Of a DNA stretch of 64,000 bases, positions 1 through 8,733 are shown piece after piece; positions within the stretch are counted from its first letter, which is position 1, and every line of letters starts with the position of its first letter. Location: contig CBDEVW010000004.1 in assembly GCA_965243755.1 (NCBI GenBank), positions 186,001-250,000 of the forward strand. The letters are read 5' to 3'. The stretch is from JANSWY01 sp965243755 (lineage in GTDB: Bacteria > Bacteroidota > Bacteroidia > Cytophagales > Cyclobacteriaceae). A model generated the notes under the pieces. It made no database searches, had not been told where the DNA came from, and saw only the letters and a list, made by a program, of their open reading frames with translations. The position numbers were made by a program, and so were the translations under genes.

Positions 1-1
1 T

Positions 2-3000
2 ATGAATGGAATAAAAGTGGAGCATGGAGCTTTCAAGGTTATTTCAAACAAAGGGCAGGTAATTGGAATCGCAGCGGAATATTATAACCTGAATCCGTCA
101 TTATCTTCCTTGCCGACCATTGACGAAGCGACAGCCCTCCAACATGCACTGAACCATATAGGGGCCAGCAAGTACGCCTGGGAATATGTGCAGGAACTAG
201 GAAGTTCTCCCGAATTGCAGGTGGCTTACGATGAGCTTTACCCTTCTGGTGAATTGGTTTTTGTGGACAATTACCAAACAGCAGCAGTTGACGTATCGCT
301 TGCTTACAAATTTAATGTATATGCGGCCGAACCAATTTCACGGGACGACATCTATATTGATGCCACCACAGGTGAAGTATTGCTGGTAGATGCGATTATT
401 AAACATGCCGGAGAGCATGGTGCGGAGGATTTAGAAAGAGAAATCAAGGAAAAATCCAGAACCACCACGGCATCAGGAGATACAAGATATGCTGGAAGAC
501 GCAATTTTGATACGTCTCTTGATGGTAATGGTAACTGGGTACTTAATGGAGTGACACCTTCCGGAATCGAAAATGAAACCAGGTCCTACGAAGGGTTGGC
601 GCCACCGGTACCATTAGTTATTTATAGTCAACTCATATCGGCAGCTTCTGTTCCGATAGCCGATGGAGATGGAGATATTCTTAATCCAGAAACAGCTGAC
701 AATAGCTGGGATGCATCTGAACATAGAAAAGATGAGTTTTCTGCAACCAATCCTTATCCGCTGGCCAATGAATCGCGAAACGATGATATTGCCCTGGATG
801 CTCACTGGGGAGCAGAAGTAGTGCTTGACTACTGGAAGAATGTTCATAATCGATCCAGTTATGATGATCAGGGAACGAAAGTTTACAATTATGTCCACTT
901 TGGAGACGCATATGATAATGCGTTTTGGAATGGTCAGGCAATGACTTATGGGGATGGTAGTTACCAGGGAGGAACCAATCCTGATGGTTCTTTTGCGCCA
1001 CTTACCTCTATGGACGTGTGCTCCCATGAAATAGGACATGGTGTGTGTGAATACACTTCAGACCTGGTGTATCAGAACGAGTCTGGTGCAATGAACGAGG
1101 GTTTTTCTGACATTTGGGCGGCTGCTGTTGAAGCTTACGTGTTATCAGAAATTGATGGCTCGCTGGAATATGATGTCTGGGGTATTGGAGAACAAATTGA
1201 TGAAAGAGATGGAGGGCTCCCTGCAGGTTCACCAGCTTCCAGGGCACTGCGCTGGATGGATGACCCGAAAGCAGAGGGTGATCCTGACTCATATGATGGA
1301 GAGAACTGGATCAGTCAGGACTGTTCGCCTACTTTAGCCAATGATCAATGCGGAGTGCATACCAATAGTGGTGTGTTGAACAAATGGTATTACCTCATGG
1401 TTGTTGGTAGTGGTCAGCCATTATCACCAGGTTTAAACAAACAATCTGTAGAAGATGAGCTAACAGATGCGGGTAATTCATATCATCTGAGTGGACTTGG
1501 TTTTGATAAAGCATCAGCAATTGCATATTTATCTGAAACCTTACTTACTCCCAATGCTACCTACCACGAAATGCGTGATGTTTCGATCTTTGTGGCACAG
1601 TCGCTCTATGGAGTGGGATCTCAGGAGGAAATTCACACGACCAATGCCTGGTATGCAGTGGATATCGGGGATCAATATACATTGGGAGATCCTAATTCAA
1701 TTACGTTTAATGATGGTAATCCCGGTGTTCTCAGGGAACAGAATGCTATCAATGGATGCGAAGATTTCAATGTGTTCAATATCGTGATCACTGGTGTAGA
1801 TGTCAGTCCTTCTGCGACAATTACTTTGAGTACCGCAGGTAGCTCAGCGCAGGAAGGTGTAGATTTTGATCTCTCTGCTTCCAGCGTGACTTTTAGTGGT
1901 TCCGGCAACCAGACGATTCAGTTGATTGTTTATGACGATGTGGTCATGGAGTCCACGGAAACGATATCATTGTCATTTGTTCATAATGGCGAGTTTCATC
2001 AGCAGGAATATCTGATTGTCGATAATGACTTTATACCTCATACTGGTAGTGGATCAATAAGCCTTTTAAGCGAATCATTTTCTTCGGAGGGTGCTCCTTC
2101 AAATTGGGAAGTGAGTATGGTTTCTCCGGGCAATAATGTATGGCGATTCAACGGAGATTTATCCGCTGAGGGTAGGGCATACATCAGTGATGGGATTTCG
2201 AATATTCCTTTTTACGATCAGAATTCTCCTACCAACACGATATTAAGAACTCCACTGATCCAGGCTGGAGGTACCAGTGATGTCACGATAAGCTTCGATT
2301 GGGAAGCAGGAGGGGAGACTGATGTGCTGGATGCTTCTGTGATTTATGACTATGGAGAGTTCATGTACTCACTGGATGGTACTCATTACACATCGGTACA
2401 ACAATTTTATGGGGAAGGCCCATTGGCGGCAAATACTGCCAGTGGAACCTTTACGCAAGTCATCAATGCGCTGGACGGTCAAGCCTTTTATCTGGCCTGG
2501 AGATGGTACAATGATACCAATGCCGGGACACAGTTCAGTTTTGCTATTGACAATGTTTCGGTATCTGCTATACCTGGCGGTATTGAAACAGAGCAGGGAG
2601 AAGTAGCCACCACCCAGGTTCACAGTGGTTCAACGATCTATTTTGTAAGCGAAAGTGACCAGGGATTAATTGGTAGAATTGATAATGCTTCGTCGGACCT
2701 GGGCTGTGTCACTTTAAGTGTAATCGAAGAGGGCTCAAGCTTTCAGTTGTTTGACCACATTAATACAGCCAGGCCATCAAAGGCATTCTCGATTGATGTG
2801 GAAAACCAACAGGCAACTTACGATTTGACATTGTATTTTACCAATCAGGAGTTAACAGCTTTTCAGAACCCTATAACCCTGATACCAATAAAAGTGGATG
2901 GCAATAAAATGAATGCTGCAACAGACAGACCAGTAAACTTCCAATTGGATGGAGTTGTCACAGAAGTAAATGCTAATGATAACTATTATGCCTATACTGG

Positions 3001-3910
3001 AACATTTATCGGGTCCGGAGTAGCGAGTATTGTTCAGGATTTTTCTTATTGTATGGACGCTCCACAGCCATGGTCTGGTTCAGACATTGGAAATGTAGCG
3101 GCAGCTGGTACTATTTGCTACATGGATGATGCTTTTGAATTGGCTGGTTCAGGGAGCAGAATCGGCGGTAAATCTGATTCTTTCTTCTTCTTGCATCAAC
3201 AAATGCAGGGAGACGGAGAGATCATTGCAAGAGTCAATAGTTTGCAGAATACTCATCGTGAAGCAAAAGCGGCAGTGATGATAAGAGAATCAATGGACGC
3301 AAAATCGAAATTTGCGATGACTACTGTAGTGTCAAATCCATTGCTTACTGGCACTCAGGTTCAGCTAGAATATAGAAACACGTTTGGAGGCGCAGCTAAA
3401 GGAAAAGGTTATTATAGTATTCAAACTCCGGAATACATTCGCATCGTGAGAAGTGGTAATAGTTTTACTGCTTACGTTTCTGATACCAATGGTAACTGGC
3501 AACACATAGGCAGCAGATCAGTTAATATGGGCTCTTCGGTTTATGTAGGACTTGCGGTTACTTCCAGGAACAACGGAGTGCTGTCTTCAGCAGAATTTGA
3601 GGAGGTGACAATAATCAACCCAGGTGCAAATACCAGAGGCGGTGTGGAAAACGAACTGGCTTCAGATCAGGTGTCAGCATTTAACCTGTATCCAAATCCG
3701 GCTTCCAGTTTGATCAAGCTGGAAGGTTTAGGAGCAGAAAATGAATTGATTGAAGTTTATGGGCTGTCTGGAGTTTTGATGAGACGAGCGTATTCACAAG
3801 GAAGAGCCTCCGTTGAGATTGATCTTACTGAGGTGCCAAAAGGAATTTATTTACTACGGGTAATGAAACCTGATGGTCAAACGATTACCAGAAAATTTGT
3901 AAAGCAATAG
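2..3910 (+). CDS. M4 (thermolysin-like) metallopeptidase with T9SS type A sorting domain, 5' end probably outside window
   Basis: Secreted zinc endopeptidase. The first Met in the window sits inside an FTP/PepSY-like propeptide (about residues 1-135) and no signal peptide is visible, so the true start is probably upstream of the window. The catalytic domain carries HEIGH (H342, E343, H346), a downstream NEGFSD motif giving the third zinc ligand E366, and an HTNSGV motif whose H453 corresponds to the thermolysin transition-state His. A Calx-beta-like domain (about 590-678), a jelly-roll-like region (about 690-860) and a DUF1349/laminin-G-like domain (about 1025-1215) follow. The last 75 or so residues, beginning FNLYPNP and ending with KGIYLLRV and a basic tail, form a type A C-terminal signal for type IX secretion. 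That agrees with porT elsewhere in the window. Family and secretion route are well supported; the accessory domain names are approximate. Confidence 0.93.
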   Translation: MNGIKVEHGAFKVISNKGQVIGIAAEYYNLNPSLSSLPTIDEATALQHALNHIGASKYAWEYVQELGSSPELQVAYDELYPSGELVFVDNYQTAAVDVSLAYKFNVYAAEPISRDDIYIDATTGEVLLVDAIIKHAGEHGAEDLEREIKEKSRTTTASGDTRYAGRRNFDTSLDGNGNWVLNGVTPSGIENETRSYEGLAPPVPLVIYSQLISAASVPIADGDGDILNPETADNSWDASEHRKDEFSATNPYPLANESRNDDIALDAHWGAEVVLDYWKNVHNRSSYDDQGTKVYNYVHFGDAYDNAFWNGQAMTYGDGSYQGGTNPDGSFAPLTSMDVCSHEIGHGVCEYTSDLVYQNESGAMNEGFSDIWAAAVEAYVLSEIDGSLEYDVWGIGEQIDERDGGLPAGSPASRALRWMDDPKAEGDPDSYDGENWISQDCSPTLANDQCGVHTNSGVLNKWYYLMVVGSGQPLSPGLNKQSVEDELTDAGNSYHLSGLGFDKASAIAYLSETLLTPNATYHEMRDVSIFVAQSLYGVGSQEEIHTTNAWYAVDIGDQYTLGDPNSITFNDGNPGVLREQNAINGCEDFNVFNIVITGVDVSPSATITLSTAGSSAQEGVDFDLSASSVTFSGSGNQTIQLIVYDDVVMESTETISLSFVHNGEFHQQEYLIVDNDFIPHTGSGSISLLSESFSSEGAPSNWEVSMVSPGNNVWRFNGDLSAEGRAYISDGISNIPFYDQNSPTNTILRTPLIQAGGTSDVTISFDWEAGGETDVLDASVIYDYGEFMYSLDGTHYTSVQQFYGEGPLAANTASGTFTQVINALDGQAFYLAWRWYNDTNAGTQFSFAIDNVSVSAIPGGIETEQGEVATTQVHSGSTIYFVSESDQGLIGRIDNASSDLGCVTLSVIEEGSSFQLFDHINTARPSKAFSIDVENQQATYDLTLYFTNQELTAFQNPITLIPIKVDGNKMNAATDRPVNFQLDGVVTEVNANDNYYAYTGTFIGSGVASIVQDFSYCMDAPQPWSGSDIGNVAAAGTICYMDDAFELAGSGSRIGGKSDSFFFLHQQMQGDGEIIARVNSLQNTHREAKAAVMIRESMDAKSKFAMTTVVSNPLLTGTQVQLEYRNTFGGAAKGKGYYSIQTPEYIRIVRSGNSFTAYVSDTNGNWQHIGSRSVNMGSSVYVGLAVTSRNNGVLSSAEFEEVTIINPGANTRGGVENELASDQVSAFNLYPNPASSLIKLEGLGAENELIEVYGLSGVLMRRAYSQGRASVEIDLTEVPKGIYLLRVMKPDGQTITRKFVKQ

Positions 3911-3930
3911 TATAAATTTGATTTTGTAGA

Positions 3931-3967
3931 AAAAAGGCTGGCTCAGGAGTATTTGAGTCAGCCTTTT
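3931..3967 (+). terminator. Rho-independent terminator after the M4 peptidase gene
   Basis: A 10-bp stem pairs GGCTGGCTCA with TGAGTCAGCC (one G-T wobble) around an 8-nt loop, flanked by an A-run and followed by TTTT. It starts about 20 bases after the peptidase stop codon. The A-run on the left arm could let it act in the other direction too, for the convergent minus-strand gene. Confidence 0.8.
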
Positions 3968-4004
3968 ACTTTATTAACCCGTTTGCGCAATATGATTAAT
4001 CGGG

Positions 4005-4382
4005 TTAAAACATACTATTTTTATTGGCAGCATCATCAGGAACTTGCTGAATGGCATCCCAGTGCTCGCAAATTTTGCCATGCTCATCAAACCGGAAAAA
4101 GTCCATTGTAACGTATTGATCATTGTCCGGCCAGGTCTGGTGTGTATGAAGGGCAACCAAATCGCCTTCCGCAATACATCGGAGGAATCTGATTGATTTG
4201 TTCGGGTATTCCTTTTGCATTCGTTCAAAGTACTGAATAAAACCGTCCGGACCATTTGCGACATGGGGATTATGTTGAATATACTCTGAACCAACAAATG
4301 TGTCTACCGCTTCACGAGGGTTACCTTCATAGGCCATTTGATAAAATGCTATGGCATTCTTTTTATTCTCTGTGAGATTCAT
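4005..4382 (-). CDS. SnoaL-like / NTF2-fold protein
   Basis: A 125-residue cytoplasmic protein of the SnoaL-like polyketide cyclase superfamily (cone-shaped alpha+beta barrel). It has the usual pattern: an N-terminal helix with AIAFYQMAYEG, then YIQHNP, a GPDGFIQYF helix, and strands ending FDEHGKICEHWD. Family members range from cyclases to proteins with no catalytic role, so no substrate can be named. The gene is on the same strand as the DUF1059/AHSA1/arsR module but 129 bases behind it, so it may be an extra member of that transcript or separate. Confidence 0.8.
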   Translation of the reverse strand: MNLTENKKNAIAFYQMAYEGNPREAVDTFVGSEYIQHNPHVANGPDGFIQYFERMQKEYPNKSIRFLRCIAEGDLVALHTHQTWPDNDQYVTMDFFRFDEHGKICEHWDAIQQVPDDAANKNSMF

Positions 4383-4511
4383 TGATTAATTGATATAGGA
4401 AAAATAGATATCCTAAATAAGCCCTGAAAGCACAGAATAGTTCAGGTTTTAATCGAATCTTGAAGGAAAGAGCGGAGGTTTAAGTCAGTGAATCAGTTCC
4501 TACAAACCGTG

Positions 4512-4748
4512 CTATTGGTTGGGTAATGCCTCAAACTCCTTTCTTTTGGCTTCAAACCATTGTTGCATGGCAGAAGGGTCCTGCATTAGTGATTGCATTT
4601 CACTCATTGCTTCCAGGTGGGCCGGATCTCCTTTCTGGTACATGTCTATCCCATGTTTCTTGCTCATTTCAGCCATTTCATCAAAAGTTTCTGCATGAAA
4701 TTCAAGGTCACAGGCACCTCCCAGTTGTTTGCATGTCATAGTTTTCAT
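4512..4748 (-). CDS. DUF1059 family small protein
   Basis: A 78-residue protein opening with MKTMTCKQLGGACDLEF, which matches the DUF1059 pattern: two Cys in a TCxxLGGxCD-like context followed by a helical FDEMAEMSKKHG segment. The second half (residues 45-75) is Met/Gln-rich and predicted helical. The function of the family is unknown. It lies 12 bases downstream of the AHSA1-domain gene and is probably the third gene of the arsR operon. Confidence 0.8.
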   Translation of the reverse strand: MKTMTCKQLGGACDLEFHAETFDEMAEMSKKHGIDMYQKGDPAHLEAMSEMQSLMQDPSAMQQWFEAKRKEFEALPNQ

Positions 4749-4760
4749 AGTTGTAGCGAT

Positions 4761-5207
4761 TTATATTTTTATAGTTTTTAATAATTCATCCAAGCGGTCA
4801 AAAACAGATCCCCAGCCATTGAGTATGCCCATTTTCTCCTGTTGAATCTTGTATTCTTCAGTAGGGTGGACCACATTAAATGTAAAGTCTGTTTTGTCAC
4901 CATTAGCTTTGAATAAGGCTTGTATTTCAACGCCTTCCGTCATTGGCCTAAAGTCAGCCCTGGAAATGATCTTTTGAAATTTCACGATTTCCAGATAGAC
5001 CCCCTCCGCTATAAATTCATTGCCATCTGGCATGGGCATAAGGAATTTCCATTTTCCACCAGGGGTAAAGTCATGTGTTATAATTTTTGTGATAATGCCC
5101 CTGGGACTCCACCAGCTTGCGATATGCTCAGGTTGAGTCCAGGCTTCCCAGACTAATTCCAGTTGAGCATCAAATGTTCTTTGAATGGTTACTGTTCTGT
5201 TATTCAT
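4761..5207 (-). CDS. SRPBCC / AHSA1-domain protein
   Basis: A 148-residue START-like (SRPBCC) fold protein of the Aha1-C-terminal type. The N-terminal strand is followed by an LVWEAWTQPEHIASWW motif, and the TPGGKWKF, GVYLEIV and GWGSVFDRLDELL elements are all recognisable. Such proteins bind small hydrophobic ligands; the ligand here is unknown. The start codon lies inside the end of arsR (8-base overlap), so the two are translationally coupled. ArsR-AHSA1 pairs are a recurring bacterial module in which the regulator controls its SRPBCC partner. Confidence 0.88.
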   Translation of the reverse strand: MNNRTVTIQRTFDAQLELVWEAWTQPEHIASWWSPRGIITKIITHDFTPGGKWKFLMPMPDGNEFIAEGVYLEIVKFQKIISRADFRPMTEGVEIQALFKANGDKTDFTFNVVHPTEEYKIQQEKMGILNGWGSVFDRLDELLKTIKI

Positions 5208-5529
5208 TGTCTTCTTTTTGTTTCTTTAGCTTCATGAGGTAATCCTCAAATGAATCAATTTTCTGCTCCCAGAGTCTTTTGTATTGTTCCAGCCACATAA
5301 ATGCCGGAAGCAGGCTTTGTGCCTGAATCTGGCAATACCGCTCTCTGCCTTGCTGACTTATTACGATCAAACCACTTTCGTGAAGTATTTTTAAATGTTT
5401 TGAAATAGCAGGTCTACTGATATCAAACCGGCTGGCCACCTCATTCACTGTGAGTGCTGAATCTGAAAGTAAATCAATGATCTCTCTTCTTACAGGATCG
5501 GCAATTGCCTGGTAAACATCTCTTCTCAT
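5200..5529 (-). CDS. ArsR-family winged-helix repressor
   Basis: A 109-residue regulator with a single winged HTH (about residues 10-80). It begins with IADPVRREIIDLL and has the recognition helix in ISRPAISKHLKILHESGLI, followed by a wing with GRERYCQI. It belongs to the metal-independent ArsR subgroup linked to SRPBCC genes: no CVC metal motif is present, and the two halves show no Cys pair. It is the first gene of the operon, overlapping the AHSA1 gene by 8 bases. Two near-identical palindromes overlap its promoter, so it almost certainly represses itself. Confidence 0.92.
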   Translation of the reverse strand: MRRDVYQAIADPVRREIIDLLSDSALTVNEVASRFDISRPAISKHLKILHESGLIVISQQGRERYCQIQAQSLLPAFMWLEQYKRLWEQKIDSFEDYLMKLKKQKEDNE

Positions 5530-5537
5530 TTTATTTT

Positions 5538-5584
5538 GTAACTGATCGGTTACAAATATATGTGTAATCGATCAGTTACGCAAA
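5538..5584 (-). promoter_or_regulatory. arsR promoter with two palindromic operators
   Basis: On the minus strand a -33 element TTTG (5581-5584) and a -7 element TATATTTG (5553-5560) are 20 bases apart, matching the Bacteroidota consensus. The 17-base arms at 5538-5554 and 5563-5579 are inverted repeats of each other with one mismatch. Each is also a near-palindrome of form GTAACYGATCRGTTAC. One copy fills the spacer between -33 and -7; the other covers the expected transcription start. Centre-to-centre distance is 25 bases. This layout fits repression of arsR by its own product. Confidence 0.85.
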
Positions 5585-5736
5585 TTTTTATTAGGAGTGG
5601 CCTGGACGCTGGTGGTCAATGGTGTTGCCGAAAAAGTCACCAGGAAGTATTTCCTGGAAATTCATAATGAGGGAGCCGGCGGTTCATAACCCGGAAATTA
5701 AAAATTGTACTTATGTAATATTTACGTGTATATGGT
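5585..5736. other. Gene-free stretch between arsR operator and tandem repeat
   Basis: No credible gene is seen here. A short perfect hairpin (CCAGGAA / TTCCTGG, 4-base loop, near 5640) and a 30-codon open frame from a GTG at 5597 are present, but neither has support beyond the bases themselves. Together with the repeat and the following AT-rich bases it forms the 344-base gap between arsR and the next minus-strand gene. Confidence 0.4.
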
Positions 5737-5780
5737 CACTGTGTAGCCACTGTGTAGCCACTGTGTAGGCACTGTGTAGG
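5737..5780. repeat. Four tandem copies of an 11-bp unit
   Basis: The unit CACTGTGTAG(C/G) occurs four times head to tail with no spacer; copies 1-2 end in C and copies 3-4 in G, otherwise they are identical. It is not coding in any convincing frame. The 11-bp period is close to one helical turn, so each copy faces the same side of the DNA. It may be a slippage product or a multi-site binding array. Confidence 0.9.
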
Positions 5781-5873
5781 CAGAGCGGGTTAACCAGCCG
5801 TCTATTTTTGTTTTAATAATTGTACTATTTTAAGATTATTAGGTAACAAGATTGCAAACTGTACAGCTGTGAT

Positions 5874-6278
5874 TTAAGTCCCCGGATCAGTAGAAAAGAT
5901 TGAGAACTGATTTCTCCTTTTGAGGAAATATATCCCTGAAAATATTGCCATAACGCTGATAAATATGCCTGATAACCCCAATTGAACATCCAGATGATTT
6001 TCAGTTAATGGTTTTACAAAATAATTAGCAGCACCAATGAACAGTCTGATGATTCCCCAAATAATTAAAACAATAGCCCACCATATAATCAATTTTTTCG
6101 TCGCTTTATGATTGTTTCTGTTGATGACAAACAAGAGACAAATCATGGTTGCGAGCATGATTGGTACCAAACTTCCAATGTACCAATAAATGATACCCTT
6201 GATTAGAAATGCCCCAAGCCATATAAGCAAAATGATGTGGTGTAAGGATGCGTGCGATTTTCTTATTTTATTAATCAT
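5874..6278 (-). CDS. Small polytopic membrane protein
   Basis: A 134-residue protein with four predicted membrane segments at about residues 14-32, 35-52, 62-83 and 99-120, and a short charged N-terminus. I do not recognise the family. Its ATG overlaps the stop codon of the upstream M28 peptidase gene by 4 bases, so the two are probably co-translated. It ends in a polar tail of about 15 residues. A role alongside the peptidase is inferred only from this coupling. Confidence 0.72.
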   Translation of the reverse strand: MINKIRKSHASLHHIILLIWLGAFLIKGIIYWYIGSLVPIMLATMICLLFVINRNNHKATKKLIIWWAIVLIIWGIIRLFIGAANYFVKPLTENHLDVQLGLSGIFISVMAIFSGIYFLKRRNQFSIFSTDPGT

Positions 6279-7201
6279 GACCTGGTGATTATATCTTTAA
6301 TAACTTCAAAAATTAAGTTGGTGGTGGAAGTCAGATACTCAAAATTGATTGTATCAAATGTATCATTGATCGTGTCTTTATAAGGTGTGCTGTCTCCATT
6401 AAAGTATTCCTCAGTGACTCCTACTGCAGGGTAACCTGCTTCCCTGAATGAATGATGATCGGTAGAGTTTACCCTGGTGAGATGCAATGGTATCCCCATT
6501 TTCTTACAATGGGCTCGGTAAAGGTTTTCTAAGGATTGGGTGGGCAATTCTATTTCAATTGCTTTGTCTCCGTCCTCATCCCAGCCATTTTGGTCGAACG
6601 TATGCACAGAGTGAACATTCAAATTTTCCTTTGATATATACCGGGCAAAAGCAGTGCTGCCAATGAGTTCTTCTTCCTCCTGATCAAAGAAAACGATCAT
6701 AACATTCATGTTTCTGACGGGGATTTCTGATAACTGGCGAAGAACTCCATAGAGCAACGCAATGGAGGACGCATTGTCATTGGCTCCAGGACAACCTTTC
6801 GCAGTGTCGAAATGAGCACCCAGTATTACATATTCATCAGATGGGGTTGTTGAGGGGAGGACCGTGTAAAGATTTGTTCCTTTGAAGGGGCCAATTAATA
6901 AATCAGCAAAGAAATTGGTATTTGGTGCCAGATAATCATGCGTTACGGGCTTTAGTGATAGTTGCGCAATGACTGATGAGAGGTATTCAATGCAAATCCT
7001 GCGCTGTTTTAGGGTTGATCTGCTACTTAGTTTCGTGCCTCGTTGATCAATAATTGATGCGCCACTAAGAACGGATACAATTTGCCTCTGAACGGATTGA
7101 GTGTTTTCTGGGATGTTGACGTAATTGTCAAGGTTTTTATCTGAGCTGGAGCATGCAAAAAGAATGCTCACTAATCCCAGAAGGATTAAGCACTGTTTCA
7201 T
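6275..7201 (-). CDS. M28-family metallopeptidase, predicted lipoprotein
   Basis: A 308-residue aminopeptidase-like enzyme. The N-terminus is a lipoprotein signal with lipobox around LFAC at residues 14-17, so it is likely membrane-anchored in the envelope. The M28 zinc motifs are seen in order: GAHFD, GANDNAS, the EEEE pair, and TFDQNG. The usual last ligand, His in a YxHTxNDT-type motif, is replaced by Asp (D276) in PYKDTINDT. Activity is therefore likely but not certain; Asp can ligate zinc. It overlaps the next gene by 4 bases. Substrate unknown; glutaminyl cyclase-like M28 members are an alternative. Confidence 0.88.
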   Translation of the reverse strand: MKQCLILLGLVSILFACSSSDKNLDNYVNIPENTQSVQRQIVSVLSGASIIDQRGTKLSSRSTLKQRRICIEYLSSVIAQLSLKPVTHDYLAPNTNFFADLLIGPFKGTNLYTVLPSTTPSDEYVILGAHFDTAKGCPGANDNASSIALLYGVLRQLSEIPVRNMNVMIVFFDQEEEELIGSTAFARYISKENLNVHSVHTFDQNGWDEDGDKAIEIELPTQSLENLYRAHCKKMGIPLHLTRVNSTDHHSFREAGYPAVGVTEEYFNGDSTPYKDTINDTFDTINFEYLTSTTNLIFEVIKDIITRS

Positions 7202-7308
7202 GAGTTGATTTTTTAAATTGAGTTTTTTGACCTAACTAATATAAAGCAAAGTACCTTGCAATACAAAGTAATTACTCGTTAATTGATTTTCACAAGATGA
7301 AACAGGCT

Positions 7309-8733
7309 CTAGTAATCGAGATTTATTGGAATACTCTCGAGGGAGTGGAAGATATGGAATACAGTTTGCCCGTTTTGAACTTCAAAATTAAAGGTGTGTT
7401 CGGTGCTCCGGCTTTTATGAGGAGAGTAAGCATTGAGCTTAACTTGGTTATCGCCGGCTTTCAGAGGCACTCTGGCATAGGATATACTATAAGGTAGTGT
7501 TTGCCAGTTTCTTGTGTCTGCTTTTTCGGATACAGCATTGATGACTGATACCAATGCCCCCAGGTTTTCATTTCTATTCCTTGCCTGTTGCTCAGCGGCC
7601 TGCTTGAGCGCTAATCTCATTAAGGAATTGGACAACTCTCTGATCATTCGGTCTTCCATTGTCTTGAAGGCAATTTCGTTGATGTTTTGAGCCATTTCCA
7701 GCTGGTAGGTATAATTGCCACTTTTTAATTCGGCGGTACGATAGTATGGTTTTCTTTCCAGGTACTTGGGGAAGGCAACTCTTACAAATTTCAGGTCTCC
7801 CAGGCCACCGGTTGACTGACCATTGGATGGAAGTGGAAATGGTATTGCAAGTCCCAATTCTTCATTGACAAACATTGCTGCGCCTCCCTGCCCTTTTACA
7901 ATAAAAAAGTTCATGCTCCATTCGCCTTTCACGGGACCTAAACCATTGTGCCAGAAAAAAACCAGTTCACCGCCCTCTCGTTTTTTGTGGTCGTACCGCA
8001 TTTCCAACTTCTGTTCGAAATAACGTAGCTCTTCGGTGAATCCATTGAGGTAGGCACTCCTGAGCAGATCTTTCTTCAATTGTGTGGGGATTTCTGTGCT
8101 AAAATGTGCTGCATAATCCTGATCATACGCTTCATAAGCATTTCTGTAGGCAATAAATGCATTGTTGATGTCCCCTGACGCTTCATAGATGATTCCCATG
8201 AGGTTCATCACAAAAGCATCTCTTTTATAACGGTTTTTTCTCTTTTCGTATTTGTCATTGAGAAAATTCAGTTTGTTGTTCATCCGCCTGCATTCAACCA
8301 GTGCTTCATCGTAACTATTGGATTGCAGGTAGTTGAGTGCCTTGAAATAATGTATGAGGACCACTTCGTGATCTTCTCCGGTATAGGGTTTTATAGTAGG
8401 GTTGCTTAAAAAGCTCGCTGCTTCGGTTGATACATTTTTCTTGTAATCTTCAGTGAAGGTATAGGCATTTTCAAAGTAATTGTTACTTTCCTCATATTGA
8501 CCCAACATCTGAAGTACAACACCTTTTTGAAGAAAATAAAGTAGTCTGTCTTTACCCTTGGCAGCTTTTTTATACCTGTCAAGGGTTTTGTTGGCTGCAT
8601 CAATTTCCCCTTCTACGAAATTTTGCTGGAATACTATGCTCTTTTCATAGTAAGTGGCGCAACTTGTTATGATAACAATTGACAATAATGCCAGTGAAAC
8701 AGAGGATACCTTTATAGTCTTCTTAATTGGCAT
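7309..8733 (-). CDS. TPR lipoprotein of the COG3014 type, paired with LpoB
   Basis: A 474-residue predicted lipoprotein (lipobox ending TSC near residue 25). Helical TPR-like repeats span about residues 40-240, for example the ENAYTFTEDYKK and AFIAYRNAYEAY segments. A beta-rich C-terminal half ends in an immunoglobulin-like strand pattern. It resembles the COG3014 group of conserved lipoproteins. Its ATG overlaps the lpoB-like stop codon by 1 base, so it is the second gene of a two-gene operon. Function is unproven; the partner suggests a role in peptidoglycan synthesis at the outer membrane. Confidence 0.78.
   Translation of the reverse strand: MPIKKTIKVSSVSLALLSIVIITSCATYYEKSIVFQQNFVEGEIDAANKTLDRYKKAAKGKDRLLYFLQKGVVLQMLGQYEESNNYFENAYTFTEDYKKNVSTEAASFLSNPTIKPYTGEDHEVVLIHYFKALNYLQSNSYDEALVECRRMNNKLNFLNDKYEKRKNRYKRDAFVMNLMGIIYEASGDINNAFIAYRNAYEAYDQDYAAHFSTEIPTQLKKDLLRSAYLNGFTEELRYFEQKLEMRYDHKKREGGELVFFWHNGLGPVKGEWSMNFFIVKGQGGAAMFVNEELGLAIPFPLPSNGQSTGGLGDLKFVRVAFPKYLERKPYYRTAELKSGNYTYQLEMAQNINEIAFKTMEDRMIRELSNSLMRLALKQAAEQQARNRNENLGALVSVINAVSEKADTRNWQTLPYSISYARVPLKAGDNQVKLNAYSPHKSRSTEHTFNFEVQNGQTVFHIFHSLESIPINLDY

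Noticed and set aside
614..1292. Several antisense open frames inside the M4 peptidase gene
   Set aside because: Codon-bias shadows of the strongly supported peptidase frame.
5597..5689. 30-codon plus-strand frame with a GTG start near the arsR operator
   Set aside because: Too short, has no recognised family, and the reading depends on a GTG start with only a weak AGGA before it.
5737..5780. CRISPR-like array
   Set aside because: Repeat units are 11 bases with no spacers, so this is a simple tandem repeat.
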